Source: Candidatus Sumerlaeota bacterium (GTDB lineage: Bacteria; Sumerlaeota; Sumerlaeia; Sumerlaeales; Sumerlaeaceae). From it: 38,444 nucleotides of DNA. Position 1 is the stretch's first letter; each line of letters begins with the position of its first letter. The notes beneath the pieces are model-generated. The model saw only the letters and a list, made by a program, of their open reading frames with translations. It was not told the origin of the DNA and made no database searches. Shown here in pieces: positions 35,191 to 38,444 of this stretch. Location of the stretch: the NCBI GenBank assembly GCA_017161655.1, contig JADFCV010000007.1:19263-57706 (forward strand), given 5' to 3'. The position numbers were made by a program, and so were the translations under genes.

Positions 35191-36581
35191 GATACGAATG
35201 CGCCGGGGAAAGCGATTCCCATCAGTGCGCCTGCTGCCAGCAAGAACGCCGGATGCAGTTGCCTTCTGAGAAGCATGTATGCAGCCGCACACAGAATAAT
35301 TCCGAGGGGCCGTGAGAGGGATAGACTGGTGTGAGGAGCTAGCTGCACCGCACTGGCAAAGATCATTCCCACAATGACGGGTCCAAGACCTGCTAAGAGA
35401 TGCTTAACGGCCTGGAGGTGACGAAGGCGCGCATAAGCGTGCGAAAGCAGGGTCATGAGGACCGTTGCTGGAAGATAAAGTGCTGCAGTGGCCAGAATTG
35501 CACCTGCAGCGCCAGCAAAACGGTATCCCACAAACGTGGCCAGTACGGCAATAGGGCCAGGGGTGAGTTGACTTATCGCCACGCCATCGAGGAATTCACG
35601 GATACTTAAAAGCCCCCTCCGCGCAACCAGCTCATGCTGAAGAAGCGGCACCAGCACGTAACCACCGCCAAAGAAACCGCACCCAATCTTGAGAAAAAGG
35701 AGAATAAGGCTAACGAGTCCTAAAGAGGCACCCGCCGTTGCAACAGTTGCCGCAAAACTCTTTCCGGTGAGAGTTGCTGTTGTTCCAGATGCTCCAGCAA
35801 TATAGGGTGCTACAACAGCGGCTTGCGACGCGGACGCCGTCGACTCATTCTTCTTCGAAGGAGCTTTTGGGTCCGAGTTGCTCTCTGAACCAAGTCGCAA
35901 GACAATACCAATGAGTGCCCCAAAACCAAGAAGCTCGAGGAGTGGTGCATGATAGAGTGTGCCGGCGAATCCTAAACAGGCCAATGCATCATGGCGGACT
36001 CCTCGGAGCGCTTTCGTTCCCAGAGAAGTGCCGGCGCTTGCGATCAGTGCAATGACCACAGGGCTCGCCCCTACCATGGCTTGTTGAATTGAGGGGATTT
36101 TCTGTGTGGCAAAATAGATCCACGATAAGCCAATCACCATGATTACTGAAGGGGCAAGAAAGGAGCACATCGCCACGATGGCACCCAGAAGTCCACGTAA
36201 GCGATAGCCAATGAAAAAGGCTGTGTTCACTGCAAAGGAACCAAGGATCTGTCCCAGGCTCACGCCGTGAAGGAATTCCTCTGCTGAAAGCCACCGTCTC
36301 CGGTCCACACACTGCCGTTGCATGAGCGCAATCACTGCGACCCCACCGCCAAAACCCGTTGCTCCGATCTTGAGGAATTCCCACGCGATGGTCTTCAGGC
36401 GAGGAAGAGCGGGATCCGCTGGATCGGCGTCGTTGTCGTCCCCTGTGGACAGGTGTGCATCCCTACCCAGGCTGTTCACTTCCTGTTTTTCTCCAGTGTC
36501 ATAGATCCACCAATGCGACACTCTATACAAACAGAGCTCACCCTTTTCTCGCTGCGGTCTTTGGTCTAGTTCAAGGGGCAT
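35187..36581 (-). CDS. chrA: Chromate transporter, two-domain CHR/ChrA type
   Basis: Membrane protein of the CHR family, which exports chromate in resistant bacteria; about 464 aa with two homologous halves. The first opens with FLKIGATGFGGGVAVIALMQRQ and the second with FLKIGCGFFGGGYVLVPLLQHELV, each followed by GVSLGQILGSFAVNTAFF- or GVAISQLTPGPIAVLATFVG-type sequence. A Ser/Lys-rich linker (about residues 245-290) joins them. The start is uncertain: ATG 36581 is used, but 36647 (ATG) and later GTG codons are possible and none has a clear ribosome binding site. The first about 60 residues do not resemble the family, so the true start may be later. The CDF gene overlaps its stop by 4 nt. Confidence 0.9.
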   Translation of the reverse strand: MPLELDQRPQREKGELCLYRVSHWWIYDTGEKQEVNSLGRDAHLSTGDDNDADPADPALPRLKTIAWEFLKIGATGFGGGVAVIALMQRQCVDRRRWLSAEEFLHGVSLGQILGSFAVNTAFFIGYRLRGLLGAIVAMCSFLAPSVIMVIGLSWIYFATQKIPSIQQAMVGASPVVIALIASAGTSLGTKALRGVRHDALACLGFAGTLYHAPLLELLGFGALIGIVLRLGSESNSDPKAPSKKNESTASASQAAVVAPYIAGASGTTATLTGKSFAATVATAGASLGLVSLILLFLKIGCGFFGGGYVLVPLLQHELVARRGLLSIREFLDGVAISQLTPGPIAVLATFVGYRFAGAAGAILATAALYLPATVLMTLLSHAYARLRHLQAVKHLLAGLGPVIVGMIFASAVQLAPHTSLSLSRPLGIILCAAAYMLLRRQLHPAFLLAAGALMGIAFPGAFVS

Positions 36582-36696
36582 TCTGTGGCATCGAAACTGT
36601 TCCCCAAAATTTTTGCGAAACGGGTGAAGAGGCTCTACAGCGGGCATGCTGATTCACAGCCCAAACAAGTGCCCATCGTGAAAATTCGTGAGAGAA

Positions 36697-36718
36697 CATC
36701 GTTCCGCGACAAACGATG
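36697..36718 (-). terminator. Possible weak terminator after the GHL10-type gene
   Basis: 7-bp stem CATCGTT / AACGATG with an 8-nt loop, followed on the minus strand by T-rich sequence. It lies in the 250-bp gap between the GHL10-type gene and chrA and would separate the two. The T-run is poor. Confidence 0.3.
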
Positions 36719-36831
36719 CCCCGCGTTTGTTTGAATCCATGTGAGCCGACAGCTCCAGCGGACGCGAGATCAGCACAGTTGCTGCTGCGCCAATCAACAA
36801 ACTCGCGTTTCCTTCCGGGGACAATGTCAGA

Positions 36832-38127
36832 TTATTCGGAGGAGTTCTTTTTTGGACTGCTTGTTTCTAGGTCGCGCGCAAAGGGGTTAAGGGCGGGTTT
36901 CGCATAAGGACCGGACATCAATCCCTGCAAATCGTCATCCACTTGCCCCGCGTACCACGTAATATGTCCCAATGGCGCGTAGCGGCGCGCTTTTTCGACG
37001 TTGTCCAAGTAAAGATTTGAGGGCACCTCGCATGAAATCGCCGCCAGGAGGATATCTTTGTTCTCGCCCAAAATTTCCACGGCTTTTTCTGCGTCGGGAA
37101 CAATGTTGCGCCCATACATGCTTACAGCGATCGCGTCCAGAAGTCTATGTTTGGCCCACAGGTCCCAGGGCTGAGCTTTGTTATTCTTCTCATCCGGCGG
37201 AACAACATAGGAGGTGAGCACCACATCCGGCCGAACACTCTTCACGCGTTTGCGGATGGTTTCCACCGCTTTCACTAACTGCTGGCGTTTCCACTCGAGG
37301 AACTTTTTCTCACCAGCGGAACCCTTCGCGAATTCCACAAGCTCCATCCCCGTGTCTTTTCGGAAGTGCTCCTTGCAATAGTCACAATAACAAAAATTCT
37401 CGCCAGCATAGCGAATCCGGTCGAGGTTGATGCCCTCCACTGGATAGCGCTCGAGAATCTCTGCCGCGATATTCGCGATAAGCTCATGGCATTGTGGATT
37501 TGAGGGACACATGGAGTAGAAGTCGCCCCATGCTGGGTTGTGAATGTATCGGTCTCCTTTAGAGCTGACTGATTGAAGCTCAGGGTGTGCGTCTAACCAC
37601 GGACCTTTTGAAGGAGTCTTCGTCGCATCTGGCGTGTGGTACGCGTAGAATCCATATTCCAACCAGACGTGAACCTGCAAACCACGTTTATGAGCCTCGT
37701 CGATAAAAAAGCGCAGAGGGTCTCCACCGCGGGCATCCGGAAGCTGGGGCAGGTATTTCGAATCAGGATAAACCACATACCCACGGAAATAGGCCACGGG
37801 CAGGACAGCGTTGAAATTCGCTTTCACGAGCGCATCCAGCTTCTGCACCAGGCTTTCCGTGGATACGAGCAGGTCCCGGCCTGGGAACCAGATTCCCCGG
37901 AATTCTTTTGCAGGATGCGTCCAGGCTCTGGCTTTCGAACTCGCTGCAGGCGCCGTGGTTTCTTCAGCTAAAGTATCAGCCTGCCCAGGTTCAAGCGCGA
38001 CATGAGCTGCTGGTTTCTTCTCGTCAGCGGGACCCGTTTTTGTTCCTTCGCGGGCGGGTACAGCCCCCCATGCAGGCGCGACGAGACAGGCTAGCAACAG
38101 GGCGGTCAGCAATGAAAGAGTTTTCAT
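36832..38127 (-). CDS. Secreted glycosyl-hydrolase-like 10 (GHL10/DUF187) family protein
   Basis: Predicted secreted glycosidase with a TIM-barrel fold, 431 aa. ATG 38127 is preceded by AAGGAG at 8-nt spacing and opens a signal peptide (MKTLSLLTALLLACLVAPAWGA); a longer open frame upstream is not used. A low-complexity linker (about 25-75) precedes the catalytic-like domain beginning KEFRGIWFPGRD. Characteristic sequences include NFNAVLPVAYFRGYVVYPDSKYLP, EAHKRGLQVHVWLEYGFYA, VEGINLDRIRYAGENFCYCDYCKEHF and PDVVLTSYVV. The CYCDYC cluster is common in this family. A clear sigma-70 promoter (38161-38189) lies upstream. The substrate is unknown. Confidence 0.88.
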   Translation of the reverse strand: MKTLSLLTALLLACLVAPAWGAVPAREGTKTGPADEKKPAAHVALEPGQADTLAEETTAPAASSKARAWTHPAKEFRGIWFPGRDLLVSTESLVQKLDALVKANFNAVLPVAYFRGYVVYPDSKYLPQLPDARGGDPLRFFIDEAHKRGLQVHVWLEYGFYAYHTPDATKTPSKGPWLDAHPELQSVSSKGDRYIHNPAWGDFYSMCPSNPQCHELIANIAAEILERYPVEGINLDRIRYAGENFCYCDYCKEHFRKDTGMELVEFAKGSAGEKKFLEWKRQQLVKAVETIRKRVKSVRPDVVLTSYVVPPDEKNNKAQPWDLWAKHRLLDAIAVSMYGRNIVPDAEKAVEILGENKDILLAAISCEVPSNLYLDNVEKARRYAPLGHITWYAGQVDDDLQGLMSGPYAKPALNPFARDLETSSPKKNSSE

Positions 38128-38160
38128 TTTATAGCTCCTTACCCTCAATTCTGTAATTAA

Positions 38161-38189
38161 AAAGTAATGCCCGGAAAAGACCATGTCAA
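38161..38189 (-). promoter_or_regulatory. Sigma-70 promoter of the GHL10-type gene
   Basis: Perfect -35 TTGACA (complement of 38184-38189), 17-bp spacer, -10 TACTTT (38161-38166). It predicts a leader of roughly 25 nt containing the AAGGAG ribosome binding site. Confidence 0.65.
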
Positions 38190-38285
38190 TTGATTCAATA
38201 TCAAAGCATTCGTCGGCGTAGTGAGGCTCCCCCTGCAAGCGATGCGCTGCTATTCTCAAGTTTTGAGGGAGATGCGTAACTTGGT

Positions 38286-38444
38286 TCAGGAGAGGGCAAC
38301 TTTCTCCTCCTTCCCCGCCATATCCTGCCGAAGCGCCAGAACCTCGCGCTGCCACATCAGTTCTTGAACGCTGCGCTCGCGTATTACTAGCGCCGCGTCA
38401 TGTCCCGAAAGGAAAGGTGTCGGCGGAAAAACCGTTCTCCTGCC
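38286..38444 (-). CDS. 3' end of a protein-coding gene cut by the window edge
   Basis: The last 52 codons and TGA stop (38286-38288) of a gene that starts beyond the right edge. The frame is open to position 38444. The readable C terminus includes PFLSGHDAALVIRERSVQEL and WQREVLALRQDMAGKEEKVALS, a plausible amphipathic helical end with ordinary codon use. I do not recognise the family. It is transcribed towards the GHL10-type gene, 158 nt away, which has its own promoter in the gap. Confidence 0.55.
   Translation of the reverse strand, partial: GRRTVFPPTPFLSGHDAALVIRERSVQELMWQREVLALRQDMAGKEEKVALS

Noticed and set aside
38128..38355. 76-codon upstream extension of the GHL10-type gene
   Set aside because: The signal peptide and AAGGAG site place the start at 38127, a sigma-70 promoter lies within the extension, and part of it overlaps a better frame of another gene.

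Overview
The window is 38.4 kb of ordinary bacterial chromosome, about 55% GC by eye and gene-dense, with most coding on scattered small transcription units. The gene mix suggests a free-living heterotroph. It has housekeeping genes (pyrD, pyrF, argD, argF, rsmB-like, PPDK, PII/Amt) next to large secreted multidomain proteins (GH13 amylase, a golvesin/amidase-like giant, a GHL10-type glycosidase and an unassigned toroid protein). This resembles poorly cultured polysaccharide-degrading lineages such as Sumerlaeota/BRC1 or PVC-like phyla. That placement is an impression only: there is no rRNA gene here. I see no tRNA, rRNA, CRISPR array, transposase, phage or recognisable defence system.

Left part (1-8.7 kb). 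A two-gene unit encodes exported proteins of unknown function: a small Cys-rich protein and a membrane-anchored protein with lower GC. It is followed by a 553-bp non-coding stretch holding two 34-bp imperfect repeats. Next come pyrD and a lipoprotein on the minus strand, then pyruvate phosphate dikinase with a histone-H1-like Lys/Ala tail, a sugar-1-phosphate nucleotidyltransferase, and a Tat-exported Mn-type superoxide dismutase.

Middle part (8.9-18.3 kb). This holds a membrane PIN/TRAM protein, an RsmB-like rRNA methyltransferase, an orphan PAS histidine kinase, and the argD-argF pair with an atypical HDLP motif in ArgF. A small exported Cys-rich protein with a strong terminator follows. 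Then comes an overlapping pair, an ABM-family monooxygenase/isomerase and an iron-type alcohol dehydrogenase, followed by a DUF2726/zinc-ribbon protein.

Secreted glycan region (18.3-30.4 kb). A GH13 amylase faces away from a 1015-aa secreted protein with a jelly-roll and a predicted alpha/alpha toroid. pyrF and a 1627-aa secreted protein follow. In the giant protein, an amidase-like domain appears split by a golvesin-like domain, and a second alpha/beta domain is also split.

Right part (30.4-38.4 kb). An amt-glnB (PII) operon is preceded by a well-matched sigma-54 promoter and an NtrC-like inverted repeat. Then come a membrane-anchored HExxH peptidase, a lone ABC ATPase, a translationally coupled chromate transporter and CDF efflux pair, a GHL10-type hydrolase with a clear sigma-70 promoter, and the 3' end of a gene cut by the window edge. 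The best leads are the nitrogen-control region, the PPDK tail, the nested-domain giant protein and the unassigned toroid protein.
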